This document shows positions 32,904-42,219 of a DNA stretch of 64,000 nt, one piece after another (position 1 is the stretch's first letter; every line of letters starts with the position of its first letter). This stretch comes from Halalkaliarchaeum desulfuricum (GTDB taxonomy: Archaea; Halobacteriota; Halobacteria; Halobacteriales; Haloferacaceae), in assembly GCF_002952775.1 (NCBI RefSeq), contig NZ_CP025066.1:1798001-1862000 (forward strand). Reading direction: 5' to 3'. A model generated the notes under the pieces. That model was given only the letters and a program-made list of their open reading frames with translations. It was not told the origin of the DNA and searched no databases. The position numbers and the translations under genes were made by a program.

Positions 32904-33881
32904 TTACTCCTGACGCGACGGCGGGAGTTCGCCCTCGAACTCGATGGCCTCGACGGCCATCTCCAGCACTCGATCGACGTTCTCGCCCGTCTCGAGGCTC
33001 ATGTACGCGTCCGCCTCGACGTCGGTCGACCGGTCGCTTTTGTTACACACCGTGAGCAGCTCGATCCCCCGCCGGGAAAAGCGATCCTCGAGTTCGTCAC
33101 GGAGCGCGAGCTGCGATTCCAGGGGGTAGCCACACGACCCGCTCGCGTCCACGAGGAACACCACGACGTCGGCGAGATGTTCCAGCGCGCTGACCGCCTG
33201 CTGTTCGATCTCGTTCCGTTCCTCCTCGGGACGGTCGAGCAGCCCCGGCGTGTCGACGATCTGGTATCTGATGTGGTCTCGCGTGAAGTGCCCCAGCTGG
33301 ACGCCCTTCGTCGTGAAGGGGTACCGCGCGATCTCGTTGGAGGCGCGCGTGACGTCGTTGACGAACGAGGACTTGCCGACGTTCGGGTAGCCGGCGACGA
33401 CGATCGCGGGCTCGTCGGTCCGGACATCCGGGAGGTTCTTCAGCGCGTCACGGGCCTCTCCCACCATTTTGAGATCTTCCTCGATCTGTCGCACCACGTC
33501 TGCCATTCGGGCGAACGCCTGCTTGCGGTGCTTTCGCGCGGTGTCGACGTCGGTCTTTCGAAGCTTCGACTGGTACTCGTTGCGGATCGATCCCACCTGT
33601 CGGCTCGCCCAGGTGATCCGCGACAGCGACTGGCGGAGTTCGTCGACGCCGACGATCGCGTCGGCGAGTTCGCGGTAGAACGGATCGACCTCGTGCTCGA
33701 AGTCGGGCCAGTCGGTGACGACGTTCTCGAGGTTGTCCGAGAGGATGTTCCCCGCCGTCGTGAGCATCGACTGCTGGGCCTCCAGGCCGCCCTTCGCGCG
33801 GCCGGCCCGCGCCGCCCGGGAGAACGCCTTGTCGATGAGTTCCTCCGCTCGCGGCGTCGTCGGGAGGTCCTCGAATATCAT
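32904..33881 (-). CDS. NOG1-like Obg-family GTPase
   Basis: A 325-residue GTPase. Seen: an N-terminal NOG1 helical domain (MIFEDLPTTPRAEELIDKAF, DPFYRELADAIVGVDELRQS), G1 GYPNVGKSSFVN (about residue 168), G2-region RYPFTTKGVQLG, G3 VDTPGLLDRP, and G4 CNKSD. Known relatives act in large ribosomal subunit assembly. ATG 33881 begins the conserved domain; longer starts add unrelated sequence. Divergent to the small gene at 33988, sharing a 106-bp promoter region. Confidence 0.93.
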   Translation of the reverse strand: MIFEDLPTTPRAEELIDKAFSRAARAGRAKGGLEAQQSMLTTAGNILSDNLENVVTDWPDFEHEVDPFYRELADAIVGVDELRQSLSRITWASRQVGSIRNEYQSKLRKTDVDTARKHRKQAFARMADVVRQIEEDLKMVGEARDALKNLPDVRTDEPAIVVAGYPNVGKSSFVNDVTRASNEIARYPFTTKGVQLGHFTRDHIRYQIVDTPGLLDRPEEERNEIEQQAVSALEHLADVVVFLVDASGSCGYPLESQLALRDELEDRFSRRGIELLTVCNKSDRSTDVEADAYMSLETGENVDRVLEMAVEAIEFEGELPPSRQE

Positions 33882-33987
33882 TTCCCGTCTCTTCGCCACC
33901 TGGCCGTATAAGGCCGTCCGTTCGGTCTTCTGACCATCCCGACCCCGAGCACGGAGGTTTTTGTCCACGGGGACTGTCAGTCCAGGT

Positions 33988-34236
33988 ATGACGGAACTGC
34001 AGACTGAGTTGCGGGAGACGTTCGAGGCCAACGGCTACGACGTCGCCGAAGTGAGCGTCAATCGGGATCGCGTGCGGATCGTCGTACTCGAGGGCGATGC
34101 GAGCGCCGACGATCTCGAGGCGCTCACCCACGAGGTCCTCGATCCCGAGGAGACGCTCGGCTTGAACGTGACCACAGAGACGATCGATGGACAGGACGTC
34201 GTCGGGACGGTCGTCTCGTTCCGCCGCCGGGAGTAA
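33988..34236 (+). CDS. Small haloarchaeal protein of unknown function
   Basis: An 82-residue protein starting MTELQTELRETFEANGYDVA. It shows a compact alpha/beta pattern: EVSVNRDRVRIVVLEGDASA, DDLEALTHEVLDPEETLGLN, VTTETIDGQDVVGTVVSFRR. The repeated strand pattern suggests a ferredoxin-like or KH-like fold. No catalytic motif. ATG 33988 is preferred because it follows an AGGT and starts a regular coding pattern. Likely a soluble protein. Confidence 0.7.
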   Translation: MTELQTELRETFEANGYDVAEVSVNRDRVRIVVLEGDASADDLEALTHEVLDPEETLGLNVTTETIDGQDVVGTVVSFRRRE

Positions 34237-34336
34237 CGTCGAAATCCCCGCCCGGATTATCGTTCCCGAGAACGTCTGACAAACCTTTAAACAATGAGCG
34301 GCAGTATCTCGACGAGAGGATGGGTGTGATCACGTA

Positions 34337-35383
34337 ATGCCGGCACCGGGACACGGTCCGGACGGGCGACCGGACCCAGAGAGGGAAGGATCGACTGCCC
34401 GACACGACCGAACCGACGGCGGAGACCCCCGCCACCCGTCGTTCGATCAGGTCCAGGGTCTGGTCGTCGATCCGGACGCCGTGCCCGTTCGAACGACTGC
34501 AAGCGGGACCGACGGCGACAGCGCTACGGATCGGTATCGAACGGGTGGCGGGAAACGGACGACGGATCGGGATCAGACGACGGACCAAGACCGGACGGGA
34601 GACGAAGAAATCCGGGCCGAATCCGCCTCGGACGAGCCGTCGCTTACTCCGAGGGAGTACGTCGTTCGCGTCCACGAACTCGTGTATCGGGACCCCGCTG
34701 CGGCCGGCGACAGGATCGGCGACCTGCTCGTTCTGGCGTCGGAGGGCGACACCGACGTCCGACAGATGGCCGGCGAGACGCTGGCGTGGCTCGGCGAGCG
34801 CCGCTCCCGCGAGTTCGAGGTGTGGGCCGACGATCTCGCGGCGTTCGCGGAAACACAGGACCCGGAACTCGCGTTCTTCGGGATCCGGGCGCTCGCGCAA
34901 CTCGGCTCCGACCACGAGGAGGCGGCGGCAAAGGGGCTAAAACCGGCGGTTCGCCGGCTGGGTTCCGATCACGAGGACCTGCAGGCGGCGTCGCTTGCGC
35001 TCGTCGCGGAGGTCGGCCCCGCGAGGGCGGACGCGATCGGCGACGCCGACCGACCGATCGCGGCGTCGCTTCGGGCCAACTCCGAACGGATCCGAACCGG
35101 CGCCGCGATCGCGGCCGGAAACCTGCTTGCAGAATCGCCCCAGCGGTTCCCCCGGACGTCGATGGCGCTCGTGGAGGCCCTCTCGGATCCCGACGACGAC
35201 GTCAGGACGTACGCCCACGTGGCGCTTGTCGCCTTCGCCAGGGAACATCCGTCGGTGGTCCCCGAAAAGGAAACCGCGCTGTCGGCGCTGGACGCGACCG
35301 ACGACGCGGATCTCGGACTCAAAGACGGCGCCGTCGCCGAGGCGGAGAACGCGTTGCTCCGCGAACTGGCCGGCTACCGGTGA
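34337..35383 (+). CDS. HEAT-repeat protein with disordered N terminus
   Basis: A 348-residue protein. Residues 1-105 are low-complexity and charged (TDRYRTGGGKRTTDRDQTTD). From about residue 110, helical pairs repeat as HEAT/PBS-like units: IGDLLVLASEGDTDVRQMAG, ETLAWLGERR, ELAFFGIRALAQLGSDHEEA, RTGAAIAAGNLLAESPQRFP and MALVEALSDPDDDVRTYAHV. Such solenoids usually bind protein partners. No enzymatic motif. The gene converges with the thiamine transporter ATPase gene. Confidence 0.75.
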   Translation: MPAPGHGPDGRPDPEREGSTARHDRTDGGDPRHPSFDQVQGLVVDPDAVPVRTTASGTDGDSATDRYRTGGGKRTTDRDQTTDQDRTGDEEIRAESASDEPSLTPREYVVRVHELVYRDPAAAGDRIGDLLVLASEGDTDVRQMAGETLAWLGERRSREFEVWADDLAAFAETQDPELAFFGIRALAQLGSDHEEAAAKGLKPAVRRLGSDHEDLQAASLALVAEVGPARADAIGDADRPIAASLRANSERIRTGAAIAAGNLLAESPQRFPRTSMALVEALSDPDDDVRTYAHVALVAFAREHPSVVPEKETALSALDATDDADLGLKDGAVAEAENALLRELAGYR

Positions 35384-35386
35384 ACC

Positions 35387-36517
35387 TCATCTGATTTCGA
35401 CGAGATGGGCCCCGTCGGGTTCGAACCCGAACGTCACTTCTCCGTCCAGCGGTTCCGCCGTCCTTAAAAGTAGTTCCCGTCCCTGCCACTCCAGGTGGAT
35501 TCGGGTGGTCTCACCCAGAAACTCAGTTCCAGTGACGCGCGCGTCGAAACGGTTTTCGGCCGCGTCCGGCACCATCGCCTCCGGGCGGACACAGAACACT
35601 GCCTGCGATCCAGTCGCCGCCGAACCGACCGCCTGTCGTCCGTCGGTCGCGATCGAAAACTGGGTTCCGTCGACATCGACGATCAGCTGTTCGGCGTCCG
35701 CGTTCTCGTCTCCGGGGTCGACGCCCACGATCTCGCCGGTGAAGACGTTGTTGTCGCCGACGAACTCCGCGACGAACCGGGTTGCCGGCCGGCGGTACAC
35801 CTTCCGCGGCTCCCCGACCTGTTCGACCCGGCCGTCGTTCATCACCGCCATCCGGTCGGAAATCGACAGTGCCTCCTCCTGATCGTGGGTGACGTAAACG
35901 GTGGTTATCCCCAGCTCGGTCTGGATCCGCTTTACTTGCAGGCGGAGTCGTTCGCGGAGCCGGGCGTCGAGTGCGCTCATCGGCTCGTCGAGCAACAGCA
36001 GCTCCGGCCCCGGTGCGAGCGCGCGGGCGATCGCCACGCGCTGTTGCTGTCCGCCCGAAAGCGACTCCGGGGTACGTCCCTGCATCCCGGGGAGGTCGAC
36101 GAGTTCGAGCAGTTCCGCGACGCGGTCGTCACTGGAGTTCCCGTCGGGGGGATCCGCAAATCGGAGTCCGTAGCCGACGTTCTCGCCGACGGTCATGTGG
36201 GGAAACAGCGCGTAGTTTTGAAACACGACGCCGATGTCCCGCGACTCGGGCGGGACGCCGGTCACATCCGTCCCGCCGATCCGGATCGTTCCCTCGGTGG
36301 GTGACTCGAACCCCGCGATCAGGCGAAGCGTCGTGGTCTTTCCACAGCCGGACGGCCCAACGAGCGTGAAAAACTCCCCCTCGTGGACCGAAAGCGAGAC
36401 GTCACGGAGGGCATGTGTGTCGCCGTACGTCCGGGTGACGCCGTCGAGTTCGACCGCCGTGGGGTCGTCACCGTCCGTGTGCGCTCCGTTTCCGCGGGGC
36501 GACCGTTCGCGAGCCAT
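35387..36517 (-). CDS. thiQ: ABC importer ATP-binding protein, probable thiamine importer ATPase
   Basis: A 376-residue ATPase of the CUT1/FbpC-type group. Seen: Walker A GPSGCGKTTTLRLIAGFE (about residues 52-69), Q loop VVFQNYALFPH, signature [18 protein letters not shown], Walker B LLLLDEPMSALDARL, H loop VYVTHDQEEAL, and a C-terminal TOBE-like domain (VFCVRPEAMVPDAAENRF). Start ATG 36517 overlaps the permease stop by one base. Thiamine is inferred from the substrate-binding protein; iron or another ligand is possible for the ATPase alone. Confidence 0.9.
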   Translation of the reverse strand: MARERSPRGNGAHTDGDDPTAVELDGVTRTYGDTHALRDVSLSVHEGEFFTLVGPSGCGKTTTLRLIAGFESPTEGTIRIGGTDVTGVPPESRDIGVVFQNYALFPHMTVGENVGYGLRFADPPDGNSSDDRVAELLELVDLPGMQGRTPESLSGGQQQRVAIARALAPGPELLLLDEPMSALDARLRERLRLQVKRIQTELGITTVYVTHDQEEALSISDRMAVMNDGRVEQVGEPRKVYRRPATRFVAEFVGDNNVFTGEIVGVDPGDENADAEQLIVDVDGTQFSIATDGRQAVGSAATGSQAVFCVRPEAMVPDAAENRFDARVTGTEFLGETTRIHLEWQGRELLLRTAEPLDGEVTFGFEPDGAHLVEIR

Positions 36518-38364
36518 CAGTGTCGTACGTACCCCCCGAGCCGTTCGACGACGATGAAACTGGCGCTCGTCACCACGAGCAGGACGACCCCCATGGCGGT
36601 CGCCGGGCCGAGTCTCCGCCCGAGATACCGCTCGACGGCGACCGGCATCGTGTAGCTGTCGGTGCCGGTCGCGAGGACGATCGTGGAGTTGAACTCGCCG
36701 ATGCTGATCGCGACCGCGAAGGCGGCGCCCGCGACGACGCCGGGCCACACGAGCGGCAGTTCGACGTCCACGAGCGCCCGAACCCGGGAGGCGCCCAGCG
36801 CCCGCGCCGACTCCGTCAACGCCGGATCCAGCCCCTCGAGCCCGGGGGCGACGTTTCGCGTGACGAACGGATAGGCGCTTACCGCGTGGGCGGCGACGAT
36901 CGCGACCGCGCCGGCGACGGTGATCCGCCAGCCGCCGATCTCGACGCCGAACACCAGCCCCCGGAGCAGCCCGAGCCCGACGATGATCCCCGAGACCGCA
37001 AACGGCGCCATCGCCAGCGCGTCGACGACTTTCCGGCCGCGATACCGGCGCGTGGTGGCGACCGCGACGGCCAGCCCCATCGGCACCGCCACGAACAGGG
37101 TCGCGAGCGCGAACGCAAGCGAGTTTCTGACTGCAGGCCACGGCTGCACCTGAAACGCCGCCCCCGTGGCCTGCCGCTCCAGGAGGAACCGGTAGTGGTC
37201 CAGCGTGAACCCGCCGGGGCCGGTGAGGCTCGCCCAGATCATGCTGGCGAGCGGCAGCAGGAACACCGTCACCGCGACGAGGGCGTAGCCGGCGACCGCG
37301 AACCGTTCGAGGAGGGCAGTCGGCGTCCACTTCCGGGGAACGAGCAGCTTTCGCCGTCCGGGGGCCGCTGCGCCGCGCCGGACGGCGTTTGCCGCCTCGT
37401 ACCGGAGGTACGCGTAGGTGAGCGACAGCGAGATGACGAGCTCGAGGATCGCCAGCCCGGCGGCGTCCGCGTAGTTGAGATCGCGGATCAGCCGGTAGAC
37501 GAACACCTCGACGGTCGCCAGCTGGAACCCGCCCAGCGCCAGCACGATCGGAAACGACGCGAACGTGAACACGAACGTCAGCGTCGCCCCCATCAACACG
37601 GCGGGATACAGCTGCGGAGCGACGACGTCCAGGAACGCCCGGTGGGGGGACGCACCCAGCGATCGGGCGGTTTCGACGGCCCGGGCGTCGACGGCCTCCC
37701 AGGCGGCGGTGACCACCCGCGCAACCAGCGGCGCATTATAAAAGGCGTGTGCGATAACGATCGCCTCCAGCGTGAACATCAGCTCGACGGGGCCGAGGCC
37801 CACCGTCCCCAGGATCGCGTTGAGTGTGCCGTCCCGGCCGAACGTCGCCACGAAGCCGACCGCGACCATGATCGACGGCAGCACGAACGGGAGGATCGTG
37901 AGCGAGCGCAGCGTCTCCCGGCCGCGGAACTCGAAGCGCGCGAGGATCCACGCCGCCGGCACGCCGAGCGCGACGCTGGCGACGGTCGACAGCGCCGCCT
38001 GGTACGCCGTGAACCCGAGTATGCCCAGCTGGCGATCCGGGCTCGCAACCTGCCGCAGCACCTCCCCGGGCGGCTCCCCCGACAGGAGTCGGCCCAGCTC
38101 TCCCATATAAAAGGGATCGGTCAGGATCGAGACGAACACGGAGCCGGTGAGCAGTCCCTCCGGGATGAACGCCTCGCGAAACACGGTGGCGACCGGGTAA
38201 TAAAAGACGGCGACGAGTACCAACCCCGTCGCCGCGGCTCCCAGCCCGATCGCGTAGCGTTCGATCCCGGCGAACGCCCGGCGGGTCGCGGTGTCGCTTG
38301 CGGGGTCGTCCGCCGTGTCTCTTCCGGCGTCGTCCGACGCCGGCGCCGACGTCTCCTCGGTCAC
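36517..38364 (-). CDS. thiP: Two-domain ABC importer permease, probable thiamine importer
   Basis: A 615-residue fused permease (ThiP/FbpB layout) with two binding-protein-dependent transport domains. The EAA-type cytoplasmic loops are ETARSLGASPHRAFLDVV (about residue 232) and ESARALGASRVRALVDVE (about 530). About 12 hydrophobic segments are visible, including AIGLGAAATGLVLVAVFYYP and VDALAMAPFAVSGIIVGLGL. The gene lies 28 bp after the binding-protein gene and overlaps the ATPase gene by one base. Confidence 0.92.
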   Translation of the reverse strand: MTEETSAPASDDAGRDTADDPASDTATRRAFAGIERYAIGLGAAATGLVLVAVFYYPVATVFREAFIPEGLLTGSVFVSILTDPFYMGELGRLLSGEPPGEVLRQVASPDRQLGILGFTAYQAALSTVASVALGVPAAWILARFEFRGRETLRSLTILPFVLPSIMVAVGFVATFGRDGTLNAILGTVGLGPVELMFTLEAIVIAHAFYNAPLVARVVTAAWEAVDARAVETARSLGASPHRAFLDVVAPQLYPAVLMGATLTFVFTFASFPIVLALGGFQLATVEVFVYRLIRDLNYADAAGLAILELVISLSLTYAYLRYEAANAVRRGAAAPGRRKLLVPRKWTPTALLERFAVAGYALVAVTVFLLPLASMIWASLTGPGGFTLDHYRFLLERQATGAAFQVQPWPAVRNSLAFALATLFVAVPMGLAVAVATTRRYRGRKVVDALAMAPFAVSGIIVGLGLLRGLVFGVEIGGWRITVAGAVAIVAAHAVSAYPFVTRNVAPGLEGLDPALTESARALGASRVRALVDVELPLVWPGVVAGAAFAVAISIGEFNSTIVLATGTDSYTMPVAVERYLGRRLGPATAMGVVLLVVTSASFIVVERLGGYVRH

Positions 38365-38392
38365 GTCAGAACGACTCCCGTCGACCGACTAG

Positions 38393-39547
38393 TCAGTTGC
38401 CCGCGAACTGGCGTTCCCACTCGGAGATCCACTCCTCGAGTCCCCCGGCGAGTTCGTCGTAGCCGAACGTCACCGGTGTCGGGGGCTCGTGGGCGTACTG
38501 GGAGTACTCCTCGGGGAGTTCGGCGTCGTCGGTCGCCGGGAACTGGACGTTCCGCTGGGCGATCTCCCCCTGGACACCGGGCCGGAGCATGAACCCGAGG
38601 AACTCCCGTGCGAGGTCGGGGGCGTTGGCGTCGGCAAAGCGCGCCATCCCCTCGGGGTTGGCGTACCCCTCGTCGTCGAGGAACCTGATCTGGTGTTGAT
38701 CGAGGTCGGCCCCCTCCTGGCTGGCGAACACCTGGTCCGTCGAGTAGGAGACCACCATCGGCGCCTCCCCGCCCATCCACGCCGAGTACGCGTCGTTCCA
38801 CGAGCCGAGCACCCGGACGTCGTTCTCCTGGAGGTCCGCCCAGAAGTCGAGATAGTCGTCGCCGTAACGGTGAACCGTATGCAGCAGGAACGCCCGTCCG
38901 GTCGTCGACTGTCCCGGGTTCTGTGCGATCAGCTCCCCGCGGTGGTCCTCCTCGAGCAGACCGTCGAACGTCTCCGGGGCCTCGGTCTCCGTGGAGTCGT
39001 ACACCAGGCTGATGTAGCCGGTGTCGTACGGGACCGCCCGTCCCTCGGGATCGAACTCCAGCCCGTCGCGGATCCGGTCGCGCCGCTCGAGGTCGCCGGG
39101 CCCGTCGAACAGCGGCTCCGAGAGCGCGCCGTCGACCCGGACCAGATCGTCCGCGTTCAACCCCACATAGACGTCCGCTTCGGTTTCCACGCCGGCATCG
39201 GCCCGCTCGATGTAGTAGTTCACGTCGTTCGGCGGAGTCTGCCAGATCAGCGTCGCGTCGAACTCCGACTCGAACGTCTCCTTGATCCACGCCCCGGGGC
39301 TCGTGCTCGGCGCGTCGACGAACGAGTCGTAGGTGCCGACTACGAGCGTGTCCGGGTCGTCCGATCCGGCGGTCGCACCCGGTTCCGTCTCGGTCCCGTC
39401 GCCGGGTTCTGTCGGCGTGTCGCCGCCGTTCGACTGTTCGGCGCTGCAGCCGGCCAGAAGCGCCGTCGCCCCCGCCGCGCCCGCCGTGGCGAGGAACCGC
39501 CGTCGCGTCGACGACTCGGTCGTGTGTGTTCCGTCGGTTCCGATCAT
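38393..39547 (-). CDS. thiB: Thiamine-type ABC transporter substrate-binding lipoprotein
   Basis: A 384-residue binding protein. Seen: twin-arginine STRRRFLATAGAAGATALLA with lipobox LLAGC, a Thr/Gly/Glu linker, then LVVGTYDSFVDAPSTSPGAW, IWQTPPNDVNYYIERADAGV, ADVYVGLNADDLVRV, PYDTGYISLVYDS and NAYSAWMGGEAPMVVSYSTD-like contacts typical of the TbpA/ThiB family. A TATA box sits 24 bp upstream of ATG 39547; a GTG one codon earlier is an alternative. First gene of the three-gene importer operon. Ligand specificity is by family resemblance. Confidence 0.88.
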   Translation of the reverse strand: MIGTDGTHTTESSTRRRFLATAGAAGATALLAGCSAEQSNGGDTPTEPGDGTETEPGATAGSDDPDTLVVGTYDSFVDAPSTSPGAWIKETFESEFDATLIWQTPPNDVNYYIERADAGVETEADVYVGLNADDLVRVDGALSEPLFDGPGDLERRDRIRDGLEFDPEGRAVPYDTGYISLVYDSTETEAPETFDGLLEEDHRGELIAQNPGQSTTGRAFLLHTVHRYGDDYLDFWADLQENDVRVLGSWNDAYSAWMGGEAPMVVSYSTDQVFASQEGADLDQHQIRFLDDEGYANPEGMARFADANAPDLAREFLGFMLRPGVQGEIAQRNVQFPATDDAELPEEYSQYAHEPPTPVTFGYDELAGGLEEWISEWERQFAGN

Positions 39548-39567
39548 CACTCAGTGATTTCACCCGG

Positions 39568-39576
39568 TTATACTTA
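39568..39576 (-). promoter_or_regulatory. TATA box of the thiBPQ operon
   Basis: TAAGTATAA on the minus strand is centred about 24 bp before ATG 39547. Confidence 0.55.
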
Positions 39577-39654
39577 AGGTCGGCGGCAGGGACGCGTTCG
39601 GGGGCGGCGGCAGGACGGTCGGCACGGAACCTGTCGCGTCTGTCGGATCTTCCG

Positions 39655-40887
39655 TCAGTCCTGGAGCCGGTTCCTGACGAACGACGCCAGCAGGGGAACG
39701 TCCCGGAGGTGCAGCAGCTTGGCAATCGCGCGTTTGTCGCCGCTGTTGGCGAGCGCGAGCGTGTCGGGATCCAGGTGGGCGAGATCCCGAAGGAGAGTGT
39801 CGTACCGTTCGTTCGGGGCGAAGTACATCAGTTCGGTCATCAGCAGGCGGGCGTCCATCCGGGGGGCGACCTCGCGGTGCCAGAGTTCTTCGTACAGGGA
39901 GATGTTCTCCGCGGAGGTGTCCTGCTCTTCCGGGGTGAGACAGTGATCGACGGTCATCGCGGCCGCCCGCGCCGAGCGCATCCCCTTGTGGATACCCTCC
40001 CCCCACAGCGGGTCGATTGAAGGGACGGTGTCGCCGATCGCTATGAAGTTGTCCGTGCTCAGCTCTCCGGGTGACTGGATATGCGCCGACCCCCGATGCT
40101 GTTTGCCTTCGATGGGCTCGGCGTCAGCAAATCGGGGGTCGGTGTCGATCCAGTGCTGGAGGTAGCCGTCGACTGTGCGGCGCTCGTCGCCGTACCGCTG
40201 GTAGCTCTCGTTTTGGATGTAACAGACGCCGACTTTCGCGGTGTTCTCGCCGGTGTGGAAGATCCACGAGTAGCCCCCCGGGGCGTACTCGTGGTCCAGA
40301 CGGAGCATCATCGCGTCGTGAAGGTCGGCGTAGCCCTCGTGACCGAGCTGAAGCCCTTCGAGTTCGTATTCGATGCCGATCGCCTGGTGATCCCGCTGCA
40401 GGTCGCTTACCCCAAGCGCCTTCGCGAGTGGGGCCGACGGACCGGTCGCGTCGATAACGACGTCGCCGTACACCGTCTCGGTGCCGTTGTACTCGACGCC
40501 GACGATCTCGCCGTCTTCCATAACCGGACCCGACACCCGGGCATCGAACCGGTACTCCGCGCCGGCCTCTTGACCGTCCTCGACGAGGAACTGCTTGAAG
40601 TCGGCGAACTCCAGCACCGCGCCCGTCTGCTCTTGAATGAAATACTCGTTCGGGGATTCGATGACGACGGTGTCGGTGAACTGCATCACCACGTCGTCGG
40701 GAATCCCGAACGCTGTCAACATCGAGGGGAACGTTCCCCCGGTCGACTTGTTGCTCTGTCGCGGGAACCCATCCTCCGGCTCGGTTTCCAGAACGACGAC
40801 GTCGAAACCCCGGTTCGCGAGGTCGCGCGCACACTGTGCGCCGGCCGGACCAGCCCCGGCGATTACGACGTCGTACCCGTCGTGCAT
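39655..40887 (-). CDS. Geranylgeranyl reductase family FAD oxidoreductase
   Basis: A 410-residue flavoprotein. Seen: the FAD-binding start YDVVIAGAGPAGAQCARDLA, VVLETEPEDGFPRQSNKSTG, VVIDATGPSAPLAKALGV, a PGGYSWIFHTGENTAKVGV motif typical of geranylgeranyl reductases, and FIAIGDTVPSIDPLWGEGIH for FAD binding near residue 285. Relatives saturate the isoprenoid chains of archaeal membrane lipids (digeranylgeranylglycerophospholipid reductase) or menaquinone side chains. Several paralogues usually occur per haloarchaeon, so the exact substrate is open. Confidence 0.86.
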   Translation of the reverse strand: MHDGYDVVIAGAGPAGAQCARDLANRGFDVVVLETEPEDGFPRQSNKSTGGTFPSMLTAFGIPDDVVMQFTDTVVIESPNEYFIQEQTGAVLEFADFKQFLVEDGQEAGAEYRFDARVSGPVMEDGEIVGVEYNGTETVYGDVVIDATGPSAPLAKALGVSDLQRDHQAIGIEYELEGLQLGHEGYADLHDAMMLRLDHEYAPGGYSWIFHTGENTAKVGVCYIQNESYQRYGDERRTVDGYLQHWIDTDPRFADAEPIEGKQHRGSAHIQSPGELSTDNFIAIGDTVPSIDPLWGEGIHKGMRSARAAAMTVDHCLTPEEQDTSAENISLYEELWHREVAPRMDARLLMTELMYFAPNERYDTLLRDLAHLDPDTLALANSGDKRAIAKLLHLRDVPLLASFVRNRLQD

Positions 40888-40951
40888 GAGGCGTGAGTAC
40901 GTGAGGATCGTAAAATAACCCGGGGAAACCCGACGGGAATCCTCGATAGTG

Positions 40952-41941
40952 TCATCCGACAGTCATTTTCTCGCGCCCCGGCTCTATCAGCCGGTCGAGA
41001 TACTCCGCAAGCGCGCCTTTCGCGTCGGCTGGATGGAGTTCGCCCGATTCCAGGTCGCTCGCGAGGTCCTCGTAGGCGTCGTAGGTGAGGTCGCCCCCGT
41101 ACTTCTCGGGGCGTTCGACGACGACCGACTCGAACCTGGGGAACACGTGGTACTGGAACAGTTCGAGGACGGGGTTCTCCCGCTCGTTGCCGACCTCGTC
41201 GGGGTCGGGATCCCGCGTCGGCGGACAGAAGGCGTCGTTGACCTTCCGCTCGATCTCCTCGCGGGTATCCTCCATCGAGATCGTCACGCCCGTCGAGGAG
41301 GACATCTTCCCGACGCCGGACCCGAGGTCGGCGATGATCGGCGTGTGCAAGCAGGGGCGCGCCTCGTAGCCCAGATCCTCGATCTCCTCGCGGTGGAGCA
41401 TGTGGACCTTCCGCTGGTCCATGCCGCCGACCGCCAGATCCAGATCCAGGTACTCGATGTCCAGCGCCTGCATCAGCGGGTAGACGACGTGGCTCACCTT
41501 CGCGGTCTCGCCGCTTTGCAGCTCGGCCATCGCCCGCTGTGCTCGGTTGAGCGTCGTCGACAGTTCGAGTTCGTGGAGATCGAGCACGTACTCCTCGTCG
41601 AGCTGGAACTGTGACCCGTAGACGAATTCGGTGGTGTCGGGGTCGAGTCCGTACGCGAGGAACTGCTCGCGCATCCGCTCTGCGGTCTCGCGGATCTCCT
41701 CGAAGGTTCCCTTCCCGTTGAGGTAGGCGTGGACGTCCGCCAGCAGCACGACCACGTCCATGCCGACCTCCTGGAGGTCGATCAGCTTGTTGGCCGTCAG
41801 CATGTGGCCCAGATGGAGGACGCCGGACGGCTCGTACCCGACGTACGCCCGTGCTCCGTCCGGATCCGCGGCCAGCGCTTCGACCTCGTCTTCGGTGATC
41901 ACCTCGTCGGCGTTCCGGGTGAGCAGTTCGTAGGCGTCCAT
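40952..41941 (-). CDS. tyrS: Tyrosyl-tRNA synthetase
   Basis: A 329-residue class I aminoacyl-tRNA synthetase of archaeal TyrRS length. Seen: YVGYEPSGVLHLGHMLTANK with the HIGH-type HLGH motif (about residues 43-46), VLLADVHAYLNGKGTFEEI, the tyrosine pocket around YPLMQALDIEYLDLDLAVGG, DQRKVHML, and the GKMSSSTG loop (KMSKS motif). An acidic C-terminal domain recognises the tRNA. No neighbour suggests unusual use. Start ATG 41941. Confidence 0.96.
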   Translation of the reverse strand: MDAYELLTRNADEVITEDEVEALAADPDGARAYVGYEPSGVLHLGHMLTANKLIDLQEVGMDVVVLLADVHAYLNGKGTFEEIRETAERMREQFLAYGLDPDTTEFVYGSQFQLDEEYVLDLHELELSTTLNRAQRAMAELQSGETAKVSHVVYPLMQALDIEYLDLDLAVGGMDQRKVHMLHREEIEDLGYEARPCLHTPIIADLGSGVGKMSSSTGVTISMEDTREEIERKVNDAFCPPTRDPDPDEVGNERENPVLELFQYHVFPRFESVVVERPEKYGGDLTYDAYEDLASDLESGELHPADAKGALAEYLDRLIEPGREKMTVG

Positions 41942-42042
41942 ACTCCCGAATCCGCGGGCGGCGGGATATGACTTCTGGATGCCGTCGGCACGCGACAGTT
42001 CTTTTAGGAAGATACTTCCCGCTCGCTCCCGGATTCAGTGAC

Positions 42043-42219
42043 ATGGCTCAATTCGTCGTGAGCGGTCGGTTCCAGACGAGAGAGGACAAACAGGCGTTCG
42101 AACGAGCGATCGACGCCGAAAACGAGTCGGTCGCCCGCGAGCACGTGTTCTCGCAGTTCGGCAGCGAGCACGGACTCAAGCGCATGCAGGTCGAAATCGA
42201 GGAGGTGCGCGCACAATGA
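42043..42219 (+). CDS. rplX: 50S ribosomal protein L18Ae (LX)
   Basis: A 58-residue ribosomal protein beginning MAQFVVSGRFQTREDKQAFE and ending GLKRMQVEIEEVRAQ, matching archaeal LX/L18Ae length and pattern. The ATG at 42043 is chosen by family N terminus. It is the first gene of the conserved archaeal rplX-pfdA-ftsY cluster, and its stop overlaps the pfdA start by four bases. Confidence 0.95.
   Translation: MAQFVVSGRFQTREDKQAFERAIDAENESVAREHVFSQFGSEHGLKRMQVEIEEVRAQ

Noticed and set aside
35387-37330. Fused 647-codon reading of the ATPase with an Arg-rich N-terminal half
   Set aside because: The N-terminal half is an out-of-frame reading of the permease; the ATPase has its own ATG at 36517.
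36520-38592. 690-codon plus-strand open frame opposite the thiamine permease
   Set aside because: Highly charged, low-complexity translation without motifs; the minus strand encodes a clear two-domain permease.
35387-39547. TPP riboswitch for the thiamine operon
   Set aside because: The upstream region is a short TATA-to-ATG distance without room for an aptamer, and no THI-box-like sequence was seen.
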